Source: Diphasiastrum complanatum
Lineage: Eukaryota > Streptophyta > Lycopodiopsida > Lycopodiales > Lycopodiaceae
DNA: 64,000 nt
NCBI GenBank assembly: GCA_029204225.1
Contig: CM055102.1
Span: forward strand, 50,966,261 to 51,030,260
Direction of reading: 5' to 3'
The translations under genes and the position numbers were made by a program. How positions within the stretch are numbered: the stretch's first letter is position 1; every line of letters begins with the position of its first letter. A model generated the notes under the pieces. That model was not told the origin of the DNA, made no database searches, and saw only the letters and a program-made list of their open reading frames with translations. Shown piece after piece: positions 22,077 through 32,956 of the stretch.

Positions 22077-22532
22077 TCAGACAGTCATGTCAATGGCAGG
22101 TGATGAAGGTTCTCCTGGAGCAATATCCTTGCATTTGATGTCAACGAACTGATCCTCGATAAAGACTGTATCCCGGCTATACAAGATTTGCTGGGTATCA
22201 GGATCATATAGCTTGTATGTATTATCAAATGAAGTATATCCAATCAGGATGGTCTTGAGACCTTGGAAGTCCAATTTTTTCCTCGTGTCTTTTGGGATTT
22301 GCACGTAGGCAACGCATCCAAACACTCTTAGGTTCTTCACAGAAGGCTTAGAGCCTATCCACACCTCATGAACTATCTTGTCTGAGACGGCTTTGGTCGA
22401 TCATTTGTTCTAAATGTAAGCTGTAGTGGAGACAGCTTCGGCCCAGAATCTCTTGGGCAGCAATGCATGCGCTAGCATACATTTGGCTGATTCAACTATG
22501 GTACGGTTCTTCCTCTTGGCTAAGCCATTAGA
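22077..22532 (-). pseudogene. Copia-A integrase C-terminal region
   Basis: Continues integrase from NGLAKRKNRTIVESA (glutamate region; family N-G-V-x-E-R-K-N, with the glutamate replaced here by lysine) through stops near 22400-22420. The open frame 22364-22077 then has VKNLRVFGCVAYVQIPKDTR, IGYTSFDNTYKLYDPDTQ and SRDTVFIEDQF. The reading then meets the Copia-B insertion at 21881. Confidence 0.85.
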
Positions 22533-23597
22533 CTAAGGATTGTAAGGAGTGATGAATTGCTGCTCAATGTCTTGGCTTTGGCAGTACTCCTTAAACTTGA
22601 TAGAGATATATTCTCTACCATTGTCTGACCTTAGAGTCTTGATCGTCCGTCCAGTCTCCTTTTCTACATGCTCCTTGAAGATTCTAAAGCAATTGAAGGC
22701 TTTTGATTCCTTCTTTATAAAGTACACCATAGTCCTTCTGAAAAATTCATCAATAAAAGCTATAAAATATTTTCCATCCTTCAGCGAAGGATTTTTCATC
22801 GGGCCACAAATGTCTGAATGTACAATGTCTAACAATCCTTTAGCAATATGCTGATGGCTTGATTTAAATGGTTTCCTAGTCTGTTTACCAACTAGACAGT
22901 CTTGACAGACAGGTAACTCGACTTTATCACGAGGATAGTCGAGATCAAGAACAATAGATTGTCTAGACATTTGCTGTACAACAGCATGATTCAAGTGACC
23001 AAGTCTATAATGCCAAAGTAAACTTTTATTTGCATGAATAGAAGTACTGAGCACCTGACTAGAGGCAGAAAAGCAGTGACTTAATTTATACATGTATCCA
23101 TGCCTCTTTCCGAGTGCTAGAATCTTGTCTATCCTATCAACTACTTTGCACTGATCACATTCGAATTCTACTCTATGTTCTAGATCTGTGATTCTGTTTA
23201 CAAAGAGCAGATTCGTAGATAAATTTGGTACATATAGGACTTTAGAAAGTAGCTTAGACTGATCATTTGCAAAGCTTAATCTTACAGTACCTTCACCTTT
23301 AATAGCTTGTGTGCTATTGTCTCCATGGTGAACATATTTCTTGGTACTGTAAGGTGTATAGGACTCGAAACAACCAATGAAACTGGTCATGTGCTGAGTG
23401 GCTCCGAAATCCAGGAACCAAGAACCGTCGCCAGATGCTCCTTGATGGCTAGTCATGAAGACATCATGATCCGCTTCTTGAATAGGCTGTGGAGCTTCTG
23501 CAATTGCATTTGCCACTTGATTCGATTGCCCCTTGCTGTTGTTCTTTGCTTGTATATCCGGCAGTCTTGAATTTTGTGGTTGTTTCACTTGTAGCAT
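22533..23597 (-). pseudogene. Copia-A protease, pre-integrase and integrase core
   Basis: A 354-codon frame. GDGSWFLDFGATQHMTS near residue 75 is the aspartic protease active-site box (family W-x-x-D-S-G-A-x-x-H-M); serine is replaced by phenylalanine but the aspartate is kept. KVLYVPNLSTNLL follows. SLLWHYRLGHLNHAVVQQM and LPVCQDCLVGKQTRKPF form the HHCC zinc domain. DIVHSDICGPM, then FIDEFFRRTMVYF carries integrase catalytic aspartates, and RTIKTLRSDNGREYIS includes the second D-N-G box. It ends in the approach to the glutamate at ITPYNP, where a stop occurs. Confidence 0.9.
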
Positions 23598-23656
23598 CTA
23601 CAGAACAGCTTCGTCTTCGTCTGCGGAGTCGATTGTTTTTTGTGTTGTGCTAGTTT

Positions 23657-24310
23657 CTAGTCTGGCTTTGATTGCTTCGAGTCTTTCTTCTTCTTTTGCT
23701 TAGTCGTGCTCTTGTTGGTGTATAAAGCGTGAGAATCAGCCGAGGAACTTGAGGCTTCATTCCTCTGCGTGTCTTCCTGCAACAACATAGTAATGACTCT
23801 TGAAAGAGTCAGTTCTAAATGTGTCATGATGATCATCACCCAACTGTTGTATGAGCTTGGCAAGCTTGTAAGCAGTTGCATCACTGTGTCTTGCTCGTCT
23901 ATGACAGATCCGACAGTGGCCATTTGCCTTAGCAGGTTCTTGAATTAATTGATGTGATTCTGCAGGGAATCACCATTCGCCATCTTGAGGGAGTAAAATT
24001 TCCTGAGATGTAGCTTGGAGGCTATATCTCGCACTTTGTATAGTGTGCTCAAGATGTTCCAGACTTCTTTCGATGTCTGGGCCTCGGATACATGGTCGAT
24101 CTGGGTATCCATAATGTTGAGGATGATCAGCGCGAAAGCCTTTCCATCCTTCAGCTTCCATCTGGCGATTGTTGCGTCGTCTGCTTTGAGTTCCCCTTCT
24201 GCACCTGTAACAATGTCATACAATTCTTTAGCCATTAGTACAATTTTCATCTTAAATTTCCACAAATGGTAATTGGCTCCATCAAGCTTGTCCATGATGG
24301 GACTGGCTTT
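23657..24310 (-). pseudogene. Copia-A gag
   Basis: Frames 24295-23945 (116 codons) and 23923-23657 (88 codons) form the gag. The first has DKLDGANYHLWKFKMKIVL, WKLKDGKAFALIIL and TSKEVWNILSTLYKVRD, the copia gag blocks (YxxWKxxM near the start). The second has MQLLTSLPSSYNSWVMII and a Lys-rich tail (KQKKKKDSKQSKPD). A break separates them near 23935, and no intact zinc knuckle is seen before protease. It is closely related to the gag pieces at 8091-8416 and 28585-28848. Confidence 0.85.
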
Positions 24311-24467
24311 CCCTTGGGAATCTATGTGGAAGATTAGTCTAAGTGATAGGAAAAGCTATTGGTGACTTAAGTATGAAAATCTGACACTGAGTTACAGAAC
24401 AAGAAGACAATTACTCTATCAACTAGTAGAGTCTTGTACTGTGGAAGCTTATCAGGCTACGAAAATA

Positions 24468-24479
24468 GCTCTAATACCA
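24468..24479 (-). other. Copia-A primer binding site
   Basis: On the minus strand this is TGGTATTAGAGC, the initiator Met-tRNA complement used by most plant copia elements with one C-to-T change. It abuts the 5' LTR with no gap. Confidence 0.85.
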
Positions 24480-25560
24480 TGTTGGAGAAAGAGGGTGTGT
24501 GAGTGTGAGAAACAAAAATAGCTCAAAAAAAAAATGAACATGAAAAGAAGCAAACTTGAAACACGAACGAGAAGCGAACTCAAAACTTGAACGAGAAAAT
24601 AACTCGAACAAAAATTTGTCGCGAACATCTAGACAAATTATTAGTCGCGAATGACTCGTGAAGAGCTAGACTGAGCTCGACTGATAATCAGTCACGAATT
24701 AGTTGTGAAAGGCAAGACTAAAGATTAGTCGTCAATAGCTAGACTAATAATAATTTGCTATAAATAGATTACTAGATTGAGCAACAAGAGAGTCAGACTA
24801 AATGAAGAAAAACATAGCAATATCGACACAAATCTGAACACAGAACAATAGAGCTGTTATCAGATTAAGTATAGCAAAATATACATGTCAATAATGTTGT
24901 GGAGCACAAGACAATAGCGGACAAAACCGCGTGCTCTAGAAAGCTAATTCAATATGTAGAAGGAATGAACCTATTACTGACAATACAAAAGAATCAATGT
25001 GCAAGGCATCTACTTTGTCTATCTCTGATAAGCTTCTGATGCTATTATTTTACACACACTAGATACGCAGATGGTATCCAACATCTATACATAATTTTAT
25101 AGGTGTGTAGATGAAAAAAGTACAAAGTGGATGTGTTGTCTGTTGGAGATCGTGGGTGGCTGCTATCGTTGTCAAATCTGTTAGCACAGTTGCATGGGAT
25201 GAGCGTGAAAAGGCCATGACATCAACTTTTGCTGAAATGAACATTGGTGAAGATGCAAAAAATGCGACACTCTGATGAAATGCCTTAGGATTTGATTTAC
25301 AAGGTGCCTTCACTTTTCCTAGGGCACCTTCAGCATTTTGTAAGGAAATGTCGCCTTTTTCACCTGTTACAAATCACGTGTAAAAACATAGTGTCGCGTT
25401 TTTCGTCTTTTTTTTTTTTTGCCTGTGAGAATTTACTTGTATGTATGCATATAGTCTTACATGTAAATATGCAGACTGTACGACAACATGAGTAAAAATG
25501 CAACAAGAATGGAGGCAGATTAAAATAGGATTTAGGAGAGTAGAGGAGATAAATCCAACA
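24480..25560 (-). repeat. Copia-A 5' LTR (1081 bp)
   Basis: Begins directly beside the primer site and ends ATAAATCCAACA. It lacks a block of roughly 170 bp found in the 3' LTR. A related LTR in two displaced pieces lies at 56165-57167 and 58564-58739. Confidence 0.92.
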
Positions 25561-27000
25561 TATTCCATCTTCTATGGAATACTTAAGATAAGTGCCAACC
25601 AAGGTAGAAGAGCTCTCCTCTTGAGACTCTGCATGGCCATGACTCACCTCCTATTCCACTTTCTTACAGTGAGGATCTTCTTGCTAAACCTTTATTATCT
25701 CAGAAAGTAAGTCATTTTCAATGACTAAAATTGACATCTGATACACTACACGAGATAGTGCATCTGCCACATGATTCTCGGCACCTTTCTTGTACCGAAT
25801 CTCCATTAGGAATTTCTGCATGAGCTTAGACCATCTAGCTTGTCGGCCTCTATGGTCTGGCTGTTTACAAATGTATCTCAAGGTACCATGATCAATGAAT
25901 ACCTCAAATTCTGATCCATACAGATAATGCCTCCATGCCTTTAATGCATGAACTATGGCATACAACTCCTTTTCATGAGTTGGATAATTTTTTCTAAATA
26001 AGGTTGAGCTTTTTGCTCTCAAAGGCCACAGGCCTACCCTCTTGCATCAGAGCAGCTCCCACAAAAATATCACTTGCATCTGTATCTATAACATAGGGCT
26101 TTTGAGGGTCTACAATCTTTACAGTGATGCACTCAACAATAGCTTGCTTCAACTGATCAAAGCTTGCTTGTTGTAGTTCAGTCCACTCACCAAATCTATT
26201 CTTTTGAGTCAAATCAGTCAAAGGTGTTGCAATATAGGAGTATCCCTTACCATATTTTCTATAAAATACTGCCAATCCAAGAAAATAATAGGGTGCTGTC
26301 AGATCAGCTAGCACAGGCCACACAACGATCACAACAATCTTCTTAGGATCTGGCCTTACTCCATCAACAGACACTATATGACCAAGATACTCAATCTCTT
26401 TTTGAAACAATTCACTTTTTTTTTACTATTTTTTTACTATTGGCAAACAAAGTGTTCTCCCTCAAAGTAGACAACATAGTCCTAAGGTGAGCCATATGTC
26501 TGACCTCACCTGCATTGTAAGTCAAAATGTCATCAACAAAGTTTATGACAGACTTACCCATATACGGTCTGAGCACATCATTCATCATCATCATGAATGT
26601 AGCTAGGGCATTAGTCAATCCAAATGGCATCACAAGATACTCATAGTGACCGAACCGAGTTTTGAAGGCAGTCTTGTGTACATCCTCTTTACGAACTCTA
26701 ACATGATGGTATCCACTCTTAAGGTCTATTTTACTGATAACAGTGCCACTTGACAAGGCATCAAGCAAATCATCTTTACGTGGCATACGATATCGATGTT
26801 TAACCGTTATCTTGTTCAAACCTCAATAATCCACACACATACAACATGATCCATCCTTCTTTTTTACAAGAATGATCGGAGAGGCAAAAGGGGAGTAACT
26901 AGATCATATCTGCCCCTTGGTTAGATAATCATCAACCATCCATCTCACTTCCTCTTCCTCCTTAAGACTCATTCTATAAGGAAATCTATTGACATGACAT
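25561..27000 (-). pseudogene. Gypsy-2 reverse transcriptase and RNase H
   Basis: Frames 26819-26412, 26410-25994 and 26022-25684 plus broken sequence at 26820-27000. The RT starts near 27000 with YRMSLKEEEEVRWMV, then KKKDGS (near 26860). The main frame has KDDLLDALSSGTVISKIDLK, RFGHYEYLVMPFGLTNA and VINFVDDILTYN, with the F-V-D-D catalytic box intact. The next has EIEYLGHIVSVDGVRPDPKK and DTDASDIFVGAALMQEGRPV (start of RNase H). The last has THEKELYAIVHALKAWRHYL, FIDHGTLRYI and NHVADALSRV. A poly-T run near 26420 breaks the frame between the first two. Stops at about 25570-25680 lie in the linker to integrase. Confidence 0.9.
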
Positions 27001-27014
27001 GATCTGAGTATTAA

Positions 27015-27749
27015 TTAAATTTTATGTTCAACATTCTTCTTAGGAGATAAAATAGATGCAAGATCATCTATGAACACATCTGAAAACTCTCTCCTAATCT
27101 CTTGATCCAAATTGGCAATAGTACTCGTTTGCACACACCGCATGCTACTCTGATTAGTATCAGTAGACATATCAAGTAGAAAGCAAACACACATGTACTC
27201 ACAATGGATCCTATGCAACTGCGCAGATGAAACAAGCGGTCCAGGAGGCACGTCCCTCGTGTGCCAACAACACCACATCAAACCGCGCAAGCCGTGTTAT
27301 CTCAAAATCCAACTCTTCTATGTAACTTTGTACAGTTAGTGGAATGCCCACAACCCTCTTATCCCAAATCTTTGTACCCTTTTCAACAGCCATTTCTATT
27401 GTATACTAGTACTAGGATGGTTGAGTATTTACAACTAACTTCAGTACCAAAGCTGAATTCAACACATTATGAGAGGACCCAGTGTCAAATAGAACTTGAA
27501 CATCTCTACCACTGTCCTCGCATTACAATAAGAGAAGTATTAGGAAATTGATACCCTTGGCAAGCCGATTTTGACAAAATCACTGGTGGAGTCGTGTCCA
27601 CTATCCTGACCACTAAAACATTCATGAGGCATGGAACATCTGGATTGGCTTCCTGCTCAATCTCTTCCACTGTCATAGGGTCATCACCCTGGTTCATCTA
27701 GTCCACCTGAAGATTATATGTGGTCCGCATCAAGTTCCGTGGACATTCC
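27015..27749 (-). pseudogene. Gypsy-2 protease and gag C-terminal region
   Basis: Reading leftwards from 27749: half a zinc knuckle (QECPRNL), a linker (27697-27506), then the protease active site VLFDTGSSHNVLNSALVLKL at about 27415-27500, and a region corresponding to the D-V-V-L-G-x-x-W-L motif near 27290 (seen as RFDVVLLAHEG). Frames 27393-27211 and 27290-27015 overlap and carry the run-in to RT. The D-T-G catalytic triad is present, but the frame is broken several times. Confidence 0.75.
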
Positions 27750-28441
27750 TGTTATTAGATTCTAATGCTCAGCCTTAACAATCATTCAAGTAATGAGCAT
27801 CCTAAAAATAGCCGAAGGCCGATTACATATTTCGGACCTTCGCATTTTTCGCAATCTTCATTTTTCTCTTAAAATATTTTTAAGCCCCTTCGCATTTTTC
27901 GCATTTTTTGCACCTTCGAGAAAAATGCGACAAAATGACCAGAATGCCTTGAAATCTATTTCAGGCCTACCTTCAATTTTTCGGGTTTTTCGCAATAGTG
28001 GCAGACCGACCGCCAACTTATCATCAATCCTAAAAACAGCTAGACATCTGAATATCCCAAGGGTGGTTACCTACTTTGTACATATACAAAGACTGACGCA
28101 AATAACATTCAATGCTTGTAATATATTCTTGAAGACACTTGTAAATATATATTACTTGTTGAATCAAGCTAAGTAAGATTTTTCCATTATTATCGGAATT
28201 ATCTGTAGCCAGCATAATTATGCTCAACAATCAAGCTGAAGTAATTACTTCAAGAATTGTACTCACTATTAATATTAATCAGAGTGCAATTATCTATCTC
28301 ACTAATGTATTGTTCATTTGTGCACTTTGTATGAATGATTCATCTTGAATATTTTTGTTGCTAACTATTGCATTTCTGATCCTACACGCTACGCTCAAAG
28401 CTTCGAGCTTCCACTGCTAGTCATCCCCATGTTTTATGACA
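27750..28441 (+). repeat. Copia-C 5' LTR
   Basis: Begins TGTTATTAG and ends TTTTATGACA, directly before the primer site. It contains repeated TTCGCATTTTTCGCA-like blocks near 27838-27910. The alternative start TGCTCAGCC at 27766 is where similarity with the right LTR begins; 27750 is preferred because it gives TG...CA ends and a near target duplication. Confidence 0.8.
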
Positions 28442-28453
28442 TGGTATCAGAGC
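28442..28453 (+). other. Copia-C primer binding site
   Basis: TGGTATCAGAGC, the exact initiator Met-tRNA complement, directly after the 5' LTR. Confidence 0.92.
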
Positions 28454-28584
28454 GGGCATTTCAGTAATCTACATTTCTACTACGGATTATCAGTCTTGTT
28501 TCTAATCAAGACGTCTTTTTAACATGCACACAGCCAACAATATTTTGATTTTGTTGTTTCTATCAACGATCTCATTCAACCAAA

Positions 28585-28848
28585 ATGAATCCATATTCTA
28601 GTTCATCTCTCATTGACAAACTCAATGGAGACAACTACCATCTCTGGAAATTTGAGGGTCATACTACTAGCCAAAGAACTATGGGACATAGTTGATGGCA
28701 CAGAGCTCAAACCAGAAGGTGACGTAGCCATCAGACTGAGAGATGGCAAATTTGCCATAAATCACCCTCAACATCAAGGATACTCAAATTAGCCACGTAT
28801 GTGCTGCTCAGACTGCTAAGGATGCATGGAACATCCAAGCAACCCTCT
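28585..28848 (+). pseudogene. Copia-C gag N-terminal fragment
   Basis: From ATG 28585: MNPYSSSSLIDKLNGDNYHL, WKFEGHTT, then frame changes; in another frame AKELWDIVDGTELKPEGD is recognisable, and later KDTQISHVCAAQTAKDAW. These match the Copia-A gag (IDKLDGANYHLWKFK, AKELYDIVTGAEGELK). It ends where the right LTR begins. Confidence 0.8.
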
Positions 28849-29548
28849 TGCTCAGCCTTAATAATCGATCAAGTAATGAGCATCCCGAAAATAGCCGAAG
28901 GCCGACTACATATTTTGGACCTTCGCATTTTTTGCAATCTTCGTTTTTCTCTTAAAATATTTTTAAGGCACCTTCGTCTTTTTCATCTTCTTCATATTTT
29001 TCGCACCTTTGGGAAAAATGCGACAAAGTGACCAGAATGCCTTGAAATTTATTTTAGGCCTACCTTTGGGTTTTTCAAATTTTTTGGGTTTTTTTGCAAC
29101 AGTGGCAAGCCGACGTTGCCAACTTATTATGAACCCTAAAAATAGCTGGACAACTGAATATCCCAAGGGCAGTTACCTACTTTGTACATATACAAAGATT
29201 GGCGTAAATAACATTCAATGCTTGTAAGATATTTTTGAAGACACTTGTAGATATATATTACTAATTGAATCAAGCTAAGTAAGGTTTTTCCATTATCATC
29301 AGAATTATCTATAGCTAGCTCAATTACGCTCAACAATCAAGCTGAAGCAATCACTTCAAGAATTGTACTCGCTGTTGATATTAATCAAAGTACAATTTTT
29401 TGTCTCACTACTGCATTGTTCATTTGTGCACTCTGTATGAATGATTCATGCTGACTATTTTTGCTACTAACTATTGCATTTCTTATCCTACACACCTACG
29501 CTCAAAGCTTCTAGCTTCCGCTGCCAGTCATCCCCACGTTTTATGACA
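28849..29548 (+). repeat. Copia-C 3' LTR, 5' edge truncated
   Basis: Matches the left LTR from TGCTCAGCCTTA to TTTTATGACA. The first ~16 bases of the family LTR are missing at the deletion junction with gag. Substitutions and small indels are scattered through it. Confidence 0.85.
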
Positions 29549-30354
29549 CCTTCCACCTATGTTGCCCCAAACATCCAATACAGAGGTTCTCTCTCTTTGC
29601 ACGTTCTTGGTCCTAAGGTAACAACATGGAAGGACGTTGACCCTTTTGGGCTGCCCATACAACCCCTTGCCTTTGGGGCCCCCTGCACCCTTCTTCTTTT
29701 GGTCACCCCGAGCTTGCCACTAATTGGTTTGACCTTCAAACTTCCTCTTTTTGTTCCATTTTCCCTTGCATCCCCAAGGTTGCTGACCACCTATACCAGC
29801 TACCGCAACAGGATCTGGGCCTCTTTTCCCATCTTCATAATACAAAGCCATCTACATGGCTCCCTACAAATCATGAGATTGCTCCTTTTGCACAAAAGGG
29901 CGAATACTCTCTCTAAGTCCCTCCACAAAGTGAAATATTTGCATGTACATAGGAGCTTCTTGAGGAATGCGTAACAAAGCCTCTCGATACTTGTCTGCAT
30001 AATCATGCCGCTCAAGTTACCCTGCTTCAAATAAGACCATTGTTTCTTGGCTCTATTGTCTTCATCCATAGACACCCAGTTTTGCGCAAACATTTGCTGA
30101 AATGCCTCCCATGTGGTTGGAAGTAGGTCATCCTTTTCCACCTTTCTCTACTGCCTTTATGCTGATTTTTGAAAATGATATGTGGCTTCAGGAATCATAT
30201 CAGTTTCATTGTCTATGCCACACACCTGGAATGCTTTCTCCCATTACCTTTGAATTGCTCCAAAATCAGCTTAACAGTAGCTTCGATAGCATCCACTTTG
30301 GAATATACAACATCTAATCTCTATGAATCTTGACTGGTGTTGCTTGCGGATGCC
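29549..30354 (-). pseudogene. Gypsy-2 gag
   Basis: The minus-strand gag starts at ATG 30354 (MASASNTSQDS). Frames 30141-29800 and 29790-29557 include a WEAFQQMFAQNW block and QQWSYLKQGNLSG in the retrotransposon gag domain, then a basic linker. A truncated zinc knuckle (CIGCLGQHRWK) lies next to the Copia-C right LTR, with its last part on the far side near 27735. Several stops and frame changes break it. Confidence 0.75.
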
Positions 30355-31269
30355 ATAGCAAAAGAATAGGTAGCAGAAACAAAGCAAAACCAATCTCTCA
30401 ACATCTCAAATCACTACACAGATAGGTTACCCTGAATTTCTAGAAGAACTGGATAGAATAGACCTCCTACAACCAAGTTCTAACTACACAGAGACACTTT
30501 TTCTCCAAAAATCAGCAAACTAGGGTTTCAAACTGACAATTGGCAAAAAAACTATGGATGATCACCGAATCAGAAGGCAAAAAGCCCTACCCTACCAGCG
30601 ACCTACCACAAGAAGCTTATTGTAGCTGACAGATCTGAAAAATACTGAGTATTGAAGAAGTTACAAACAAATTTACAAATCCTATGTGGGCTGGATATTC
30701 ACAAGCGAAGAAAATAATCAAGCCGTGTAGTAGAAATGCTCAAAGGCTATCAGAAGATCAGCAATAAGGTTAATAGTTCCTTTGGGGCCTAACCAAGAAT
30801 ACATCAAATATTATGATGCATTTCTAAATATGGATATATTGAAGGTACATGACATCATTCACAATCTTGTGAGAATTGGCAACTAGTTTTGTTCATTTTA
30901 TTCAATAAGGAGGCCAAAGTTAGAATGCAAATTAGTCTTGTAGAACTTCTAGAATTAGGAATAAGTGACTAGGGGGTTAAACTCTAAAATGACATTAGAG
31001 GCCCTAAATCAAGCTGTTAATACAAAAGCTAAAAGGGCCCAAATTAGAACTCACATGAATCATGTGAGTGCTCTTGTGCTTTCTTAGAACCACTAGATTG
31101 AATTTGTGTTAGTTAAACAGCTTGGATTAGGATCCTTGCCATTGTAATTAGCCAATAGGAGAAAGGGACAAGGGCCTTCCCCATCTATAAAAAGACACCC
31201 TTTGTACCAATTTCCATGCTCAATTGGAGGAGAAAATTCTGTCGAGATTTACAATGAACATCTTTGCTT
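30355..31269. other. No gene; Gypsy-2 leader and flank
   Basis: Sequence upstream of Gypsy-2 gag. No primer site or clear LTR boundary was found. TATAAAAAG near 31188 precedes the CT microsatellite and could be an LTR promoter, but no partner LTR is seen. Confidence 0.45.
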
Positions 31270-31270
31270 T

Positions 31271-31362
<92 letters not shown>

Positions 31363-31410
31363 TATCTCTCTCTCTCCCTCCCTCTCTCAAACACACACAC
31401 ACACACATTT
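31270..31410. repeat. Compound (CT)n/(AC)n microsatellite
   Basis: Long CT tract with interspersed ATCT and CCCT units to about 31388, followed by a short AC tract to about 31407. Open frames across it (Ser-Leu repeats) are artefacts. Confidence 0.95.
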
Positions 31411-31868
31411 TTGTGTCTTGCTTTTGCTTTCCAGTTGCTTATTCTTGCTATTGTATGTTGTTGATGATTTTCGAGAGATTAGAGAGTGTAGGATGTAACC
31501 ACCTCCATCCTTTGTATTCTAGTTTTCCTCTCTTGTTTGTGGTTAATCTAGGTGTGGTTAGATAGGGTGGTTAATCTAGGAGTGATTAGAGTAGCAAGGG
31601 GAGAGTTTGCAAGCTAACTTCTCAAGGATAGCACTATTCCCTTGGGAACGAATAAATGCATGAAAGGTGAACCATGTTGGGATTCGATGGTAGAATTGGT
31701 GGATCAATCGACAATGTTTGTCGTGGCAAAGAAGCAGCAACAGGGAATCCTTGGTGCATGCAACTAAGTCTACCAATTTAGAGATCAGACTGACTTCGAC
31801 GTCTCGAAGCCTGTCCTACTTGATCATAGCTTCGAAGTTGTTGGATCGACTAAGTCAATTCCCTAGCC
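31411..31868. other. No recognisable gene
   Basis: Unique sequence between the microsatellite and Gypsy-3, with repeated GGTTAATCTAGG near 31540-31580. No domain is visible. Confidence 0.5.
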
Positions 31869-31873
31869 ATGCA

Positions 31874-32943
31874 TTTTACAAGTAGAGGTGAGGAAGTCCA
31901 AGGTAGAGCCTCCAAAGTTCCTCCAATCAACCTGCAAGCTTCAAGATGCTCCCCAACTCCAAGCTAGGATGCCTCCACCTGCAAGTAAGGATCTGCAAGC
32001 CTCCAAGGATCTCTCCTCCACCTGTGTCCTTACTCTTTAAACACAAAGATAGATAACAAGCTGGCCTCAAGTATTCACCACCCAATCATAGCTAGATCCA
32101 AGCTTCAAGCAAGACCAATCTAGCACCCCCTTGCTAACCATAAACAAATCACAAGCATACCACAACACTCCATAGCATACTCGAGATCCAAACCCTACTT
32201 ATGTCCCATACCATAAGCAAGATCCAAACCTCAAGCATACTACCACAAGAAAGCACTCTACACACTAGTAGCAACACTAGAGCATAAGCAAAGCAAAAAG
32301 AGAGATCTCCCCTCCCAATGGGCGCCCTAATGCCCTCATATAGATGGCCCATGGACCCCTTCAATGCACTATGGAGTTCCATGCTCATCCAATGAGAGAG
32401 AGAGAGAAGCCTAGGGGAGTTAAAGAATCTCCAAGAGCCTCCATAGGCTTATGGAATGTCAAGAGACTCCTTCCATAACCTATGACTCTTTGAATGCCTT
32501 TCTTGTGGGAGTTGGAAACTCAATGGACACTTTAGAAGGGCGCCCTCCTACTAGGTCCCATTGCCCAAGTTGTGCAAGTATACTTTGGTCCTAGACCAAT
32601 AAAGTGATATGGTTCAAGGTTGAGGCCCAAGGTTTAGAAAAATAGTCATCCAATGACTTTCTAACACCTCTCTAGGTTCCATACCTCCATCCAAGGCATA
32701 GACACCTACCTGCCCTTAACCAAGGACACTAGTACCTTAATCTAAGACACCTACTCTTAATACTAAGGATACCCCTTATCCAAGGGTCACGTGACTCCAT
32801 ACCTCCAACTAAGGTATAGTCAGTTGCCTGCCCTTATCCAAGGGCACATACCCTTAATCCTGAGGATACCTTGCCATTTAGCCCCCAACACTAAATGGAC
32901 TATTAGGGGTCTGAAGTACTGCTAGTTATGTAGGTATGTAACA
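31874..32943 (-). repeat. Gypsy-3 3' LTR (1070 bp)
   Basis: Ends GGTATGTAACA on the plus strand next to the polypurine tract. Compared with its partner it has a small extra block near 32362-32390 (around GCACTATGGAGTTCC). Confidence 0.94.
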
Positions 32944-32955
32944 TTCCTTCCCCCT
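32944..32955 (-). other. Gypsy-3 polypurine tract
   Basis: AGGGGGAAGGAA on the minus strand, immediately before the 3' LTR TGTTACA. Confidence 0.88.
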
Positions 32956-32956
32956 A

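Larger units (their letters stand above)
14498..25560 (-). mobile_element. Copia-A: Ty1/copia element with both LTRs, host of Copia-B
   Basis: Both ends read TGTTGGAG...CCAACA on the plus strand: left LTR 14498-15749, right LTR 24480-25560. The element runs on the minus strand, so the right LTR is the 5' one. Next to it is a primer site (24468-24479, reverse complement TGGTATTAGAGC, one base from the usual initiator Met-tRNA site). Next to the left LTR is a polypurine tract (15750-15760; AAGAGGGAG on the minus strand). Flanks are TATTT (14493-14497) and TATTC (25561-25565), a 4/5 target duplication. Without the nested Copia-B it is about 6.5 kb. It inserted into Gypsy-2 between RNase H and integrase. 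Confidence 0.93.
27750..29548 (+). mobile_element. Copia-C: minimal copia element (LTR, gag scrap, LTR) inside Gypsy-2
   Basis: Left LTR about 27750-28441, primer site 28442-28453, gag fragment 28585-28848, right LTR 28849-29548. Only about 400 bp of interior remains. The right LTR lacks about 16 bases of its start, and gag runs straight into it, so one deletion removed the rest of gag, pol, the polypurine tract and the LTR edge. The host flanks are gypsy gag on both sides. Candidate target duplications (CATTCC and CCTTCC) match only 5/6. By eye the LTRs are about 90% identical, so it is older than Copia-B. Confidence 0.85.
14190..30354 (-). mobile_element. Gypsy-2: Ty3/gypsy element split by two copia insertions
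   Basis: Minus-strand gypsy whose parts are found in order once the nested elements are set aside: gag (30354-29549), [Copia-C], gag zinc region and protease (27749-27015), reverse transcriptase (27000-25994), RNase H (26022-25684), [Copia-A], integrase zinc region (14497-14190). Continuity across the Copia-A insertion is shown by RNase H and its linker ending at 25561, while the integrase HHCC box (HDSPSAGHPG) resumes just left of 14498. The Copia-C insertion falls at the gag zinc knuckle, whose two halves lie at 29560-29580 and about 27735. The integrase core, LTRs and primer site were not found, so its true ends are unknown. Many stops mark it as the oldest member of the nest. Confidence 0.85.

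Noticed and set aside
29474-29974. 166-codon plus-strand frame
   Set aside because: It is the antisense of Gypsy-2 gag and includes the Copia-C LTR end; no plus-strand domain is recognisable.
31202-31565. Open frames rich in Ser-Leu across the CT microsatellite
   Set aside because: The same tract is open in all three forward frames because CT repeats contain no stop; no domain flanks it.
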